Position numbers and translations under genes: made by a program. The notes below the pieces were generated by a model, which saw only the letters and a list, made by a program, of their open reading frames with translations, had not been told where the DNA came from and made no database searches. Of a stretch of DNA of 30,000 nt, positions 1 through 9,957 are shown piece by piece. The DNA comes from Chondrilla cf. caribensis (taxonomy: Eukaryota; Porifera; Demospongiae; Chondrillida; Chondrillidae). Positions within the stretch are counted from its first letter, which is position 1, and each line of letters starts with the position of its first letter. The stretch is from NCBI GenBank assembly GCA_964020155.1, contig OZ026554.1, positions 2,455,327-2,485,326 of the forward strand. Reading direction: 5' to 3'.

Positions 1-103
<103 letters not shown>

Positions 104-134
104 TGTATGATTTGGTGCATGTTGCTCTGTCCAG

Positions 135-238
135 GTAATAGACATGGTCTACTGGTTCCAAACTCAACAACAGACCAGGAACTGCAGCACATACGAGACT
201 CCTTGCCTGATACCGTAAGGATCAAGAGAGTTGAGGAG
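135..238 (+). pseudogene. EIF6: eIF6-like exon fragment (translation initiation factor 6)
   Basis: After a CAG acceptor at 132-134 the phase-1 frame reads [20 protein letters not shown], then a stretch ending in KRVEE. This is the strongly conserved eIF6 segment that follows the family's CVGNRHG motif. eIF6 is a pentein-fold protein that binds the 60S subunit and blocks premature 40S joining. Family proteins continue with an R-L-S-A-L-G-N type segment. Here the frame continues as [10 protein letters not shown], lacks the Arg codon, and reaches a stop at 356-358 with no further eIF6 similarity. The intron-exon border is kept, so this is not a processed copy. It is either the end of a partial genomic duplicate or a decayed locus; upstream exons would lie outside the window. 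Homology is secure. Whether it is functional is doubtful. Confidence 0.75.
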
Positions 239-362
239 CTCTCTCCCAAGGCTACCTTTAGTCAGTGGAGGTCAGGTGATCTATATCAATGGGCTCACTC
301 AGCAGTAAGTAAAGCGGGGCTGTTTGTGGTTATTTCCCACAGGAATGTTAATGTATAGACAC

Positions 363-401
363 AAAGGGGGGTTCGGTCGAACCCCCTCGAACCCCCCCTG
401 T
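363..401. repeat. G/C-rich hairpin (AGGGGGGTTCG / CGAACCCCCCCT)
   Basis: A run of G followed by TTCG pairs with two successive CGAACCCCC blocks, giving two alternative stems in a region that is otherwise AT-rich. It lies just after the stop of the eIF6-like frame. Its role is unknown; it could be a transposon end or a structured 3' UTR element. Confidence 0.7.
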
Positions 402-494
402 GTACAGGCCTATAATCCAGCAACCTGCTAATCCAGTGCTATGTCTTATTCCCTGTCAGATGCTGGATTAGACAGGTTCAACTGTAACAGTTTA

Positions 495-1151
495 AAAGGT
501 TCCACAAAACCAACATTGGTGGCCTTGAACAATAACAGCAATCAGACTTGGTTTGATATCATGTGGGCATCAGCATCACAATCAACAGCCAAGGATTCAG
601 CAGATAGATACCAGACCTACTCTCAACAGCTATAAAGTGACATCAGAAGTTGGGTCCAGAAATGAAACTAAATAACATGTATCCTGATTGGTAGCAACAT
701 CAAAGAGACAAGACAGGGAAACATATCCTACTTAACCGAGTTCCCAAGGGGTTACAATAGATCTTTTAGCTACCAAAAGTTCGGCAAGTTGTTAATCAGG
801 ATACATGTCATTTAATATAATAACCTTTAGGAAGGTAACACAGGAAATTGATCCTTTGCATGGGACACCTCAGGCTTTGTCCTTGGCATTCCATGCAAGG
901 GATGTCATAATCTGTGTATCCCTTGGTGAAGTTGATAAAGTACTTGATGCATATAACACTTTGTATGCACAGTACACATACACTAGTAGTTGTTATGACA
1001 CTCTATTGTATGCAGGGTTGCGGGACAAAAAGTGTGGTAGCACAAACCCGCCTACAAATACAACTGGAGTAGTGATGTCAACCAAGTTGCAGTTGATATG
1101 TACAGTACAAATTCACTTGCAGTTGATATGAGACTCTGTCATATGCAGAGA
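495..1151. repeat. Tandem duplication, unit A
   Basis: This unit aligns with 1268-1785 through many shared blocks, for example CCAACATTGGTG, the segment near GGCTTTGTCCTTGGCAT, and AGTTGATATGAGACTCT. Substitutions and small indels are scattered, suggesting roughly 75-85% identity by eye. Short open frames at 441-635 and 805-1131 are not preserved in unit B, so I treat the unit as non-coding repeat DNA. A 134 bp inverted-repeat element is nested inside at 675-808. Confidence 0.8.
675..808. mobile_element. MITE-like element with 15-bp terminal inverted repeats
   Basis: The ends ACATGTATCCTGATT (675-689) and AATCAGGATACATGT (794-808) are exact reverse complements. The 134 bp between them carries no gene. 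A degraded counterpart lies in unit B at about 1433-1571. A related element with ends TATGTATCCTG and CAGGATACATA sits at 20443-20603 in the opposite orientation, sharing an internal GTAGCAxCATCAAAG block. This supports a small non-autonomous DNA transposon family. Confidence 0.7.
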
Positions 1152-1267
1152 TTCTTTGTGCAATATAATAAATCAGGTCAGATCATTTTAACAAAGTTGG
1201 TAACAAGCCATTCATGGTGTATATAGAAGTTACACAGATTGTGCTTTTTTTTACTAAATAATTGCTT

Positions 1268-1785
1268 CAAAGTTCCACAAACCAACATTGGTGACCACTG
1301 AATACTAACAGCATTCGGACTTGTGCGTTACAACCAGTTTGCTACAGCCAAGGATTCTGCAGATAGAAACAGCCAGACCCACTCTCAACAACTATATAAT
1401 CTGAAGTTGGCTCCAGAAAAGAGACCAAATAATGTATCCTAAATGGTGGCAACATCGAAATGACTAGTAATGACAGGGATACATGACCCACATAACCCTG
1501 AATTCCTAAAGTTTTACAATTGATCAATCAATTAGCTACGGAAAGGTCAGCAAGTTGTTAACCAGGGAACATGCCATTCAATATATCACCTTTAGGAAGT
1601 TAACACAGGAAATTGATCCTTTACATGGGACACCTCAGGCTTTATCCTTGGCATCCCATACAAGGGATCCATAATCTGTGTATCCCTTGGTAAGGGTGAT
1701 AAAATACATGATTATTATATTATACTTTGCATGTACAGTACACATTCACCAGCAGTTGATACGAGACTCTATCATTCACAGAGTT
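1268..1785. repeat. Tandem duplication, unit B
   Basis: Diverged direct repeat of 495-1151, offset by about 770 bp and somewhat shorter. It retains the block around GGAAATTGATCCTTTACATG and the terminal AGTTGATACGAGACTCT block. No reading frame is conserved between the two units. Confidence 0.8.
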
Positions 1786-2270
1786 GCGGGAAAACTATTG
1801 TGACAGCAGAACAAATTAATTTACTGATATCATTCCATATCATAAATATATCAAAGTGTACACCCTACACACCATCTATCCAACAGTGTCACTAATAGCA
1901 CACTAGTGTACTACCATCAGGGATTTCTCACAAGACGATAATCAGATCACACACAACTACGTGTATTATTACTTCAAGGTGTAGGGGTCAACCTGGCTAG
2001 TGCATATCTACCATTATTAATTGTATTCATTGGACCTCAGATTATCTGTAATAGGTAGGGCGGGGAATGGTTCCCTGGAGGTCAGCTGTGTGTAAAATGC
2101 ACTCATATATAATATTATACGCAAGCATGGTATATATAGCGGTATTATATATACATATAGTATGCATAGTACACATAATATTATGATAGTACATGAACTG
2201 ATAGTGTATACAAATATAGCCCAAATTATCATCACCACATGATAATCCGCTCTTGAGACGTATAAGGATT

Positions 2271-4690
2271 ATGCTCGCGGCTAAAGTGGTACTGGCTTAC
2301 GTACTTGCGGCCTTTCAAGGCTGTCAAACTACAGGTTAGCACCATGTGCACAGTAAATACATAATTAATGGGGATAACGTGAACCATGTGTAGACTAATA
2401 TCCTACAGAGCAGTACTAGTACTAGTGGTACGGCATATGAGATAAGTAATAGAAATTTCTTCCTTAATACGTACATACTATACCCATGTACTTGAATGGA
2501 TTTTTAAAGTATGTAATATTAACTATTCACATGGATCGCCAGTATACTTAATGCTTATTGTACATTCAGGAGTCTCCATACTACAATAATTATAATATAG
2601 TGGGAAGTATTGATGGAAATTATTCTGGCAAATTTCTGGGAAATTGTAATGATGGCTTTATGTTGGCAATTCAACGGTTGCTATATTCACATCCTTCATC
2701 ATCCCACTATAACAACATCACTGACATGTATGAAGTAAAAACTGAGATAACGTTCGACAGTTGCGTACAAGGCTAGTCAATTTCCTGAATGAATATTGGT
2801 TGCCAATTATCATCATAGAACAGTTGTGTACAATTTTGGCAGACATATTATGCTGTTGGTTTAGTGGTAGGTTAGCTTTTCAAATTACCAACTTATCAAT
2901 TACGAATATAAATTCCCTGCCAGTATTTCAACTATGCAATATTACTGTCCATGCACCATACAAGCTATGACACCATTTCATTGACAAACTCTTGAGAAAG
3001 GCCATATGTAGAATACAAAATTCAATACTGTACATAGTGAATATGTACAGTGAATTCTCGTTAATCCGCCACCGCTTCATCTGCCAAACTATTAATCTGC
3101 CACAATTTCCCAGTACCAATATAATGTATAATAATAAAGTACCAATGAATATCCAGTTAATCCACCAAACTTGTTAATCCACCATATTCTTTGAAAACGA
3201 ATTGTGGTGGATTAAGGAGCATTTACTGTATACGGAAAGGTTGGAGCACTTGAGTCTATAGGATTATGAAGGTTATAAGGTACGTGCACACAATATGTGG
3301 ACTCAATACATTTCAGATGAAAGTGAGGTAGGCTTTTGAATACAATGCAAAAGTGAAAGAGTTTCTTTTGGTAGACACAAAAACAGCCGTGCATGATAAT
3401 ATACACATATATAGTTAATATTTATTATAATATGATATTCATAAGTACAAATTTAAAGCTTCTCACATTACGTTTTATGATGCAAGTAGTAGTGCTCACA
3501 TCAAACGTAATTTAACAAAGTTGAATGTAGTTAATGACGTCTTCCGCCACGGCACTCTGCCTGCCAACTTCCTGTCTGTCATGACACAGCCGACAGGAAG
3601 TTGGAGTTCACGGAAGCTCATAGACTCCTTCCGTGAACCTCAGTCGCTACCGGTCATTCCAATTGACATTTGACACTTGAAATTTAAGGTCATTCCAATT
3701 AACATTTTTTTTCTCCACCATCGGGTGTGATAAGGGGTGTGTGGGCCCTATCCCCCAGGTGCAGACCGCTCTCCTATTAACAAGCCATAATATGTTGTAC
3801 GGGAATTCCGTGAATGCATTTCCAGAACTTAGGCATGGGAATTGTCTCTCAGACAAAAGGTCCAGTGTCTGTGGAAGCACCGGGGTGGGGCTTCGCCCCC
3901 TTAAGTCCCAAAAAGGGGTTCATGATGATCCTCGTTGTATGCTTGTGATAGGGTAGGTAGTAGTGATTAGGAGTTAGGAGGCAGTGGTTAGCTGTAGTGT
4001 GAGTGCTAGCATGCAGCTGGCACTCAGGTTATACCCACTAGTCTAGGGCAGAGGAAGTTAGGCATTAACTGTTGAACTTCACCAAATTATACTTGAACTG
4101 CATTTACCTAGCATTGTGAATCAAACATCATTGCCATGTATTGTACAGTGAATACTCGTTAATCCACCACAATTCGTTTTTCAAAGAATATGGTGAATTA
4201 ATGAGTTTGGTGGATTAATATATATATATATATATATATGACAATGTCCCTAATCTGAAAAAAATGCTTCTCTTATTTAGAACCATTTAATGACACATTC
4301 CAAGTAACCATGGAATTTCTTGGTGGAGGGACCACAAGAATTGTTTGTGTGAATTCAACCTTCACTATCATTTGTAGACACAGCAGTACAACTACAGATC
4401 CAGCATGGCTGACAAGCAGGCTACCCAGATCTGTTCTGAATTACCGAAATGACCTCTATGTTATGGTTCTGCGTACAAAATTTGCACATTCATTACAAGT
4501 TGGACCAGTACCACTTGATAATGAGTGGAACGGGTCTAGTTTCACTTGCTACTACAGAAGGGGGTTAATACAATACTACAGTAATCCAGTGACTCTCTAC
4601 ATTTCAGGTATGTGCATAGAATTTAATATGTTTGCACATGCATAAAAAGATGTAGATACATTCATACATGTTACAAACATAGTGGGGTGT

Positions 4691-4732
<42 letters not shown>

Positions 4733-5773
4733 ACACACACACACACACACGTACACACACACCCCCATACACATACATACAGGTACACATGCACCCTACA
4801 ACACATGCATGAATGTATAGTTTTCATGTAATTGCAAAACATTTCATGAAGTGTGCATATTTACCGTACACTCCTACTGGATGATGTAGCAGATTGTAGT
4901 GTGACCGTCCTGATGAGTACAGCAATAATGAACAAGAGAAACTCAGTGGAAGTCACTAGTGCTGGTAAGGACTTTAAAGCTATAATCATAAGCAAACACC
5001 AACTTTCTTGAGGATGGATCACTAACAATTAAACATCCAAGGTTCAAAGCATTCCAGTGTGCAATAAATTTGAGACATTCAAACATAGTTCCAATCCACA
5101 TAGCCTCAAGTACGCAGACCTATTTGCCCCTATTCCAATGAAAACTTAACTAGCTCATGTATATTATGGCATCCACTAAGTACTAATATCAAGTTCCTCT
5201 CATAGAATCAAAGGTGCTTACAAACCAAGTATTACTCTGTTTGGTTGCTAGAACTACCAGGCTTAACATGAAATTTTCATTATAAATAATCCATTATAAT
5301 AAGATTTTAGCACATTGTATGAACACACAATGATCAACTAGCTCTTCAGGAACAAATTTAAAAAATCCTGACTATCAGCATTACGTTGTAACATTACAAA
5401 TCCCACATCGAGATAAACTGTTTTTTTGCTGGAAAATAATTATTTCAAACACTGTCAGGTAAGTTAGTTTGATGAGATTAGTATATGACACAATTTGAAA
5501 CATGCCATACAATACTCATGTATTGCATTTACTTACAACACAGGTGATCATAACTTGATACCAATCTTAGTGCCAGTGATCATAAGCACTGCAGCACCGA
5601 TCACGATGATCACATGCACAGTACTCATTGGAAGCTGTACCGCATTAGCACACAAGAGAAAGAAAAGAAAGAAATTGGAAAAGAAGGAACAGGATATTAG
5701 GGAGATTGAAAATATAGCAATGCAAACCAGTCCAGCATACCTTGAACTGGAGACCATTACAAGAAATCAATGA
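2271..5773 (+). CDS. Ig-like single-pass type I membrane receptor, copy 1 (intact)
   Basis: Proposed exons are 2271-2334, 4281-4607, 4893-4964 and 5544-5773. All have GT-AG borders and phase-1 junctions, and together they give a 230-residue protein without stops. Residues 1-21 form a signal peptide (MLAAKVVLAYVLAAFQGCQT). Residues 22-130 are one Ig-like domain with Cys53, Trp64 (11 residues on) and Cys111 in an NGSSFTCYY F-strand motif; extra Cys44 and Cys132 could form a second bridge. N-glycosylation motifs NDT, NST and NGS are visible. Exon 3 encodes a short stalk. Exon 4 encodes a transmembrane helix (about 159-190), a very basic KRKKRKK stop-transfer patch, and a tail ending in AYLELETI, whose Tyr220-x-x-Leu could be a signalling or sorting motif. 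It is expected at the cell surface; the ligand is unknown. A candidate extra exon at 2601-2776 is listed separately. The start was chosen as the ATG that gives the signal peptide. Confidence 0.75.
2601..2776 (+). CDS. Candidate optional ectodomain exon of receptor copy 1
   Basis: The phase-1 frame after an AG at 2599-2600 reads GSIDGNYSGKFLGNCNDGF and later DMYEVKTEITFDSC before a TAG at 2774-2776. The pattern (I-G, N/S-G, G-x-C, DG, then LA and I-K-x-C) resembles the ectodomain of the neighbouring gene at 19779-20210, so this may be a paralogous exon. In copy 2 a 6-nt indel falls upstream of the AG, but a 2-nt deletion breaks the frame inside. No convincing phase-1 donor was found. The receptor also reads through cleanly without it, so it may be a decaying or alternative exon. 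Confidence 0.35.
3048..3228. mobile_element. pogo/Tigger-like MITE, copy 1
   Basis: A 181 bp element flanked by TA on both sides (3046-3047, 3229-3230). The left end is CAGTGAATTCTCGTTAATCC and the right end is its near reverse complement (GGATTAAGGAGCATTTACTG). CAGTG termini followed by CTCGTTAATCC and a TA target site resemble pogo/Tigger-type Tc1-mariner elements. It is too short to encode transposase. It is present at the same place in copy 2, so insertion preceded the segmental duplication. Confidence 0.75.
3564..3604. repeat. 13-bp inverted repeat (CCAACTTCCTGTC / GACAGGAAGTTGG)
   Basis: Perfect 13-bp arms are separated by 15 bases containing TGTCATGACA, itself palindromic. It is conserved in copy 2 near 23177-23217. 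After the right arm the two copies differ, copy 2 carrying a different insert of about 20 nt, as if the hairpin border were a rearrangement point. Confidence 0.7.
4146..4240. mobile_element. Truncated pogo-like MITE fragment with (TA)n end
   Basis: Starts CAGTGAATACTCGTTAATCC after a TA, as in the element at 3048, and continues with the CACCACAATTCG block. The right half degenerates into GTGGATTAATATATATA without the closing CACTG end. It lies in the part of copy 1 that differs from copy 2, where another fragment of the same family ends at about 23540. Confidence 0.6.
4691..4785. repeat. (CA)n microsatellite in receptor intron
   Basis: An imperfect CA tract in the intron after the Ig exon of copy 1. 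The equivalent tract in copy 2 (about 24257-24360) differs in length and interruptions, as expected for a fast-changing repeat after duplication. Cys/Val-rich frames on the minus strand here are repeat artefacts. Confidence 0.95.
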
Positions 5774-5973
5774 TAAATAGGAGAGCAAAAACAAGCATAA
5801 CATTATCATGATAGCATTTTCTTAGAATATAATAATATATATTATCATCTTGAGACAGTACATACAGTGCTGTATTAGAAAATTAATGTAACAACACACT
5901 AAATGCTTATGGTTTCTCAACGTCATATAGGCAGACTCCCACTTCACAAAACACGAAATGGCAAGTTGAGGCC

Positions 5974-6032
5974 AGACCCTTGCTCGCGGGACCAAATCCC
6001 ATTGAAAAGTAATGAGGCGAGCATAAGTCTAT
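5974..6032. repeat. Short inverted repeat downstream of the receptor genes
   Basis: AGACCCTTGCTCGC at the left and GCGAGCATAAGTCT at the right are imperfect inverted repeats around AATCCCATTGAAAAGTAATG. The segment is much better conserved between copies 1 and 2 (about 25158-25215) than its flanks. It could be a small mobile repeat or a constrained regulatory or structural element. Confidence 0.55.
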
Positions 6033-6153
6033 ACGCCTTGGGAGTAGGCTACTGTTATAGCTTATACTACGTGAAGCACTGCTACCTGAATAAAGCACAA
6101 TCCACTAGTTTCAGTATTACCACGCGAAGCTGACGGTTGTGTACCTTTGAAGC

Positions 6154-6251
6154 CGCTCCGTAATTCTCAGTTTGATCCATTTTGCTTGAAAACTGCGGTG
6201 GTAAGTAGCCTTACTCTTGTGAGCAATCCAAAATCAAATGCTTTAGTTCGC
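6154..6251. other. Roughly 98-bp segment inverted relative to copy 2
   Basis: The sequence from CGCTCCGTAATTCTCAG to ATGCTTTAGTTCGC matches the reverse complement of 25354-25452 (for example AGTAAGGCTACTTACCACCG there), while flanks on both sides are collinear. This is a local inversion between the duplicated regions. No gene is seen in it. Confidence 0.8.
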
Positions 6252-6340
6252 TAAACAACCTCCATTTTCACAGCCACGCCCAAGGTTGCCTTTACGTCAC
6301 ATGCCGTTAACGCCCTTGTACCGTCGTGTCGGTACGTATA

Positions 6341-7188
6341 GGGTAAAACGGGGTAACTTGGAACACTTTTTGACACCTATCAACAACTCCACTGCTTGCA
6401 CTCCGATGGATCACTGGATTTGCATGAAAGTTACCATGCACCTAAAGCAGATATATATCCACCCTTTATGACCAGTTCGAAATTTGAATATAGCACCATT
6501 CCATCAGATATATAGCAGAATCGTTTTTGTAATAACTTTGTAAAGTGTGGGAAAATGGCTGTCGGGGTAACTTGGAACACTCTGAAAACTCGCCATAAAA
6601 TCATCACAGGAGCTCCAAACGATGACCGGGCATATAATAATGCTTTAAAAGAACTCAAATGATATAACAAGACTATAGCTATAGAATATATATAGACATC
6701 TCAGCGCAGAGCAGGCTATTCAAGAGCAAATGGAACAGATCCAACGTTGTCTTTGCCTGGGCAACATAACTAGATCAGTACATGCAAGATGATACCACCC
6801 CTGGCATTCATCACAAGCCACCCAGTCTGTGTCTTTTTCTTCATTGCCACATTATTGGCCCTCGTGAACGATTATTTTGGGGGTTTGTTGTTGAAAACGG
6901 GATTGCTGCTATGCAACCAAGAATGCTATTGAAAATAACTAGGTTTCTGTTGAAAAAAATTCTAAGCTCATGTTTTATCTGCACTTAAGCTTGTTCACTT
7001 TTTGATCGATAACTTCCTCGGGGATATGTGAATAGTCGTGAAACTATCAATGTAATTTTACCTCATACTACCATCATGTATGGTAAACTTTAACCAAAAG
7101 TTGGTAAATGTTTTGCAGAATAAGATTAAGTACAATGAAAAGTGTTCCAAGTTACCCCATGCATGTTCCAAGTTACCCCGCTTTACCC
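6341..7188. mobile_element. 848-bp TIR transposon, non-autonomous, TA target site
   Basis: The element begins GGGTAAAACGGGGTAACTTG, ends with the near reverse complement (CAAGTTACCCCGCTTTACCC), and is flanked by TA at 6339-6340 and 7189-7190. The subterminal motif GGGGTAACTTGGAACAC recurs internally at about 6564-6580, and its reverse complement appears twice near the right end. No transposase frame is present. Copy 2 of the segmental duplication continues without it, so it inserted after the duplication. Confidence 0.85.
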
Positions 7189-7199
7189 TACCTATGTCT

Positions 7200-7660
7200 T
7201 ATGCGTAGACGATTAACTTAAAGGAAGGTCTGATAAACTTAACCGTCTTGTAATAACAGTATATAACACGCAATGCCATGCAAAATTACACATGACAGTA
7301 GAGTTGTATAGTCATGCGACACCATGAGTAAGTAAGAGTAACTGTAACTTCTTGTGTTGAGACAGACTCTGGATTTCCCTTCTGCATGATTTTCTTCTCT
7401 CTTCCACAGGGATTGTAGGATGAAAAAGGTCTACTTATACACCAAACTGCAATTGATTTAAAATACACAAAATTTAATATCAAAACGGGTGGGGAAACAA
7501 GGGAGAGGTTCAGCATTGCATATGCAAAGTATAGATACCAGCGAGTTGAGGTCTGCTGAAATTCCTAGTATCGGTTTGTTCCACTGGTGCAGAGAAAGTG
7601 GCTATTAGTGGCAGGACAACCTGTCCTATGATGCATGATGAAGTTTCCAATGAGTAGGAG
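7200..7660. other. No recognisable gene (end of duplication and unique DNA)
   Basis: The first part to about 7337 is weakly similar to 25580-25690. The remainder holds only short frames on both strands with no recognisable domain, and no RNA gene was seen. Confidence 0.5.
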
Positions 7661-7663
7661 ACA

Positions 7664-7722
7664 AGTAGTTTGAGTTCAAAAACTTGTTGGGATGCCGCCC
7701 ACCGCTCTCGAGTTACTTGTTT
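7664..7722. repeat. Dispersed hairpin repeat, copy 1
   Basis: AAGTAGTTTGAGTTCAAAAA is followed by a GCCGCCCACCGC core and closes with CTCGAGTTACTTG. The ends form an inverted repeat, and the whole unit matches 9091-9150 closely. A more degraded relative starts near 13302. It looks like a short foldback repeat family. Confidence 0.65.
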
Positions 7723-8540
7723 TTTTTTAGGTTCTTTCTTGGCATGCTCTTGTTCTTTCAAATCTACTTTTGCATAAAGAATGTCATGATGAATGTATAT
7801 TATATGTAGGTGTTGGTATTGTAAATGACACTATATGCTGCATGTCTATGTATCCTATGTACACAGTACATAAGAATAAACGTATATTTATAGCATATGA
7901 GTATTCCGCACGTAACACAAGTGGATGTCTAGTGACTCTCCTAGCTTTGAGAAAGGCATCCAAAATTCACACATGTATACCTAAAACGTTCACAGAACCT
8001 GGTGAACAATACCTTAGTACACAACACGTCATTAGAGATGGTAGCACTCGCAGGGGGTTACAACTGAGCTTGTTCATTGGGCCGGTAATTACTTACAGTT
8101 CACTTTGGAAGTAAGCATAGCATATGTGATGGCAGCCTTCTTGTTGGCATGAACACCGAAGTCCACACATCACAGTGAGTGAGTGTTGTGAATGGATTTG
8201 AAAGTGAGGACGACCTCACTGTTATGGTGAAACTTGGAGTGTGCACAGTAGCTATCTTCATTTTCTAGACACTTTGTTTAAATATAAAAAAAATAAAAAT
8301 GCATTATATGAGCAAATCTGTAAGTAAAATTAATTATGCGGTGAATCAGAACATGGATTTGAAAGTGTTTCGAGAAATCGTGGTTTTGAGCTAAGGTTTC
8401 AAAACACAGTGTATTGTATATGTAGCTATTACACATTATTACGAATGTGATCTGCATATAAACTGTAAGCATATATATTAGGAATATGGAATAAAACTAA
8501 TTATTATAGTAATATTAGAGACATTTACATATAATATAGG
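7722..8540. other. AT-rich stretch without a supported gene
   Basis: One open frame (7770-8114) has no ATG context, recognisable domain or signal peptide, and other frames are shorter. I treat the stretch as non-coding. Confidence 0.4.
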
Positions 8541-8543
8541 AGC

Positions 8544-8572
8544 CGGTACGGCAGCCACGGCTTCAGCCGTAC
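8544..8572. repeat. Small hairpin GGTACGGC / GCCGTACC
   Basis: Eight-base perfect arms surround a 13-base spacer that contains CCACGGCT. It is GC-rich within AT-rich DNA. Function unknown. Confidence 0.6.
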
Positions 8573-8814
8573 CAGTTTAGGACATAGCTAGTCCGAAATA
8601 AAAAAGGCAGGCTTAGGAGTTAGCATTCTGCAAAATAATATTGATATAGTTATATCATACTGCAAGGATGAATATCCATTGCTATTTTACTCTCTCTTAT
8701 TAAATGAAATCAAAACGTTCACTTGAATCGCTCGAATAATCGAAAATTTGAGATACATTCAGTACATTGCGTTGCTTTGTGACGCCATGTTACAACTTTA
8801 CGTTCTGTGAGAAA

Positions 8815-9006
8815 ATGGCCGCCAACACGTCCGCTTCTCCAAGCCTTCTGGAGGATATTCCAGACACACCTCATCAGCCCGAACGAGTTGTATTTCCCCA
8901 AAGATCATTTGGCGTTTTGCAGTATCTGGCTAAGATAGATAAATATACCAGCCAACAAATAGAGAATGAAATGATAGCTATCAATGATATGATTGCATGT
9001 AGCTAG
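8815..9006 (+). CDS. 63-aa ORF resembling N-terminus of TTF/hAT-type transposase genes
   Basis: The ATG at 8815 has a strong context (GAAAATGGCC) and the frame runs 63 codons. The segment HQPERVVFPQRSFG resembles the FPxRxFG-type stretch found ahead of the TTF zinc finger in hAT-like transposases and domesticated relatives; this is a memory-based resemblance, not a search result. The frame stops before any zinc finger or catalytic domain, so it is a first exon or a broken remnant. The hairpin repeat at 9091 follows directly. Confidence 0.4.
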   Translation: MAANTSASPSLLEDIPDTPHQPERVVFPQRSFGVLQYLAKIDKYTSQQIENEMIAINDMIACS

Positions 9007-9090
9007 AAAGATTGCTAGTTCTATTAGAAACTCCCAGTTTTTCTGTATTATGGCTGATGACCGTGTAATTTGTTTTCGCTGCATGGATGA

Positions 9091-9150
9091 ACAAGTAATT
9101 CGAGTTCAAAAACTCGTGGGGCTGCCGCCCCCCGCACTCGAATTACTTGG
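9091..9150. repeat. Dispersed hairpin repeat, copy 2
   Basis: AAGTAATTCGAGTTCAAAAA, a GGGGCTGCCGCCCCCCGC core and CTCGAATTACTT form an almost perfect inverted repeat of about 60 bp. It matches 7664-7722. Downstream similarity (AGAACCTTCG to GTTCGAAATCGGC, to about 9270) recurs at about 13340-13435. Confidence 0.75.
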
Positions 9151-9269
9151 AGGTCTTTCTTAGGTTCAGAAGAACCTTCGCTGAGGTTATTACGTTTGTC
9201 GAAGCTTTAGCGCACAAATTCTAGCCCAAATTCTAATTGTCGGCGTTCGAAATCGGCCATCTTTATTTC

Positions 9270-9850
9270 GCGCAATATAAATTATAATACTAGTTGTGAA
9301 CAAAGTTCAGAACCTCGCAAATAGATCTTGCATATCAAGATCTATGATATGACGTAGTTCAGTGACATCATCTAAAAATGTCTTCCAAAATGGACGTCAT
9401 GATGGCCGACCATTTTGTGTCCCGAATGACGGATTGGCGAACCCTGCTCTTCGGCGAAGGAAATCGAAAAATCGTTGTGCAAAAAAGTTGACAATTGTTA
9501 TTAGAATTGTTTAAAGGTATTTGGTAGTGATGTAGTCCGAAATTTGTCGACAGGAGGAATCGAAAAGTAAGTGCTCTTTTAACGGATCGTGTGTGAACCA
9601 CAGGCAACCTTTGTCCAAGTTTGCCATTTCAATATATGCTGCGACAGTGCCCCATTACCGTCGGCGGGACGACTTACTGCTGATCTATTCGTTCGACGAA
9701 CGATTTGCGTTCAAAGAAACCAAAAAGTGACCTAAATTGAACCATATTGGCGGCCACCGCAATTAAGAGCGTGGGCAACCTCGATCGGACTCCCCTAACG
9801 AACGGAAACAATTACCTCGCTAACGCTCAGTAATAAATTCATTGTTGTGG
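9270..9850. other. Non-coding stretch with TCG-rich repeats
   Basis: Contains TCGAAA/TTCGAA-rich sequence similar in style to the repeats at 9150-9270 and 13330-13440, and GGCGGCCACC near 9750. No coding frame longer than 80 codons has recognisable content. Confidence 0.4.

Positions 9851-9957
<107 letters not shown>

Larger units (their letters stand above)
1814..7340. repeat. Segmental duplication, copy 1 (with receptor gene)
   Basis: From AATTAATTTACTG at 1814, this region matches the block starting at 21443 almost base for base through the promoter and exons. Similarity then weakens but persists through 5974-6306 and resumes after a transposon (7195-7337 against about 25580-25690). Differences include a separate insertion or replacement at about 3890-4230, an extra roughly 390 bp in an intron (about 5044-5440), the 848 bp element at 6341-7188, and a short inverted segment near 6154-6251. 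Confidence 0.9.

Noticed and set aside
364..395. tRNA-like B-box (GGTTCG...CGAACC)
   Set aside because: No A-box or cloverleaf fits; it is a plain GC hairpin.
2017..2238. Minus-strand hydrophobic frames, also at 21646-21867
   Set aside because: Antisense of the conserved AT-rich promoter region; conserved only because the DNA was recently duplicated.
4691..4785. Possible CRISPR-like array
   Set aside because: It is a dinucleotide microsatellite without spacer structure.
5548..5757. Minus-strand frame over the receptor membrane exon
   Set aside because: Antisense shadow of the transmembrane and basic-tail exon.
5903..6133. 76-codon frame
   Set aside because: Not conserved in the paralogous region near 25090-25320.
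7770..8114. 114-codon frame
   Set aside because: Starts without ATG and shows no domain, signal or splice support.
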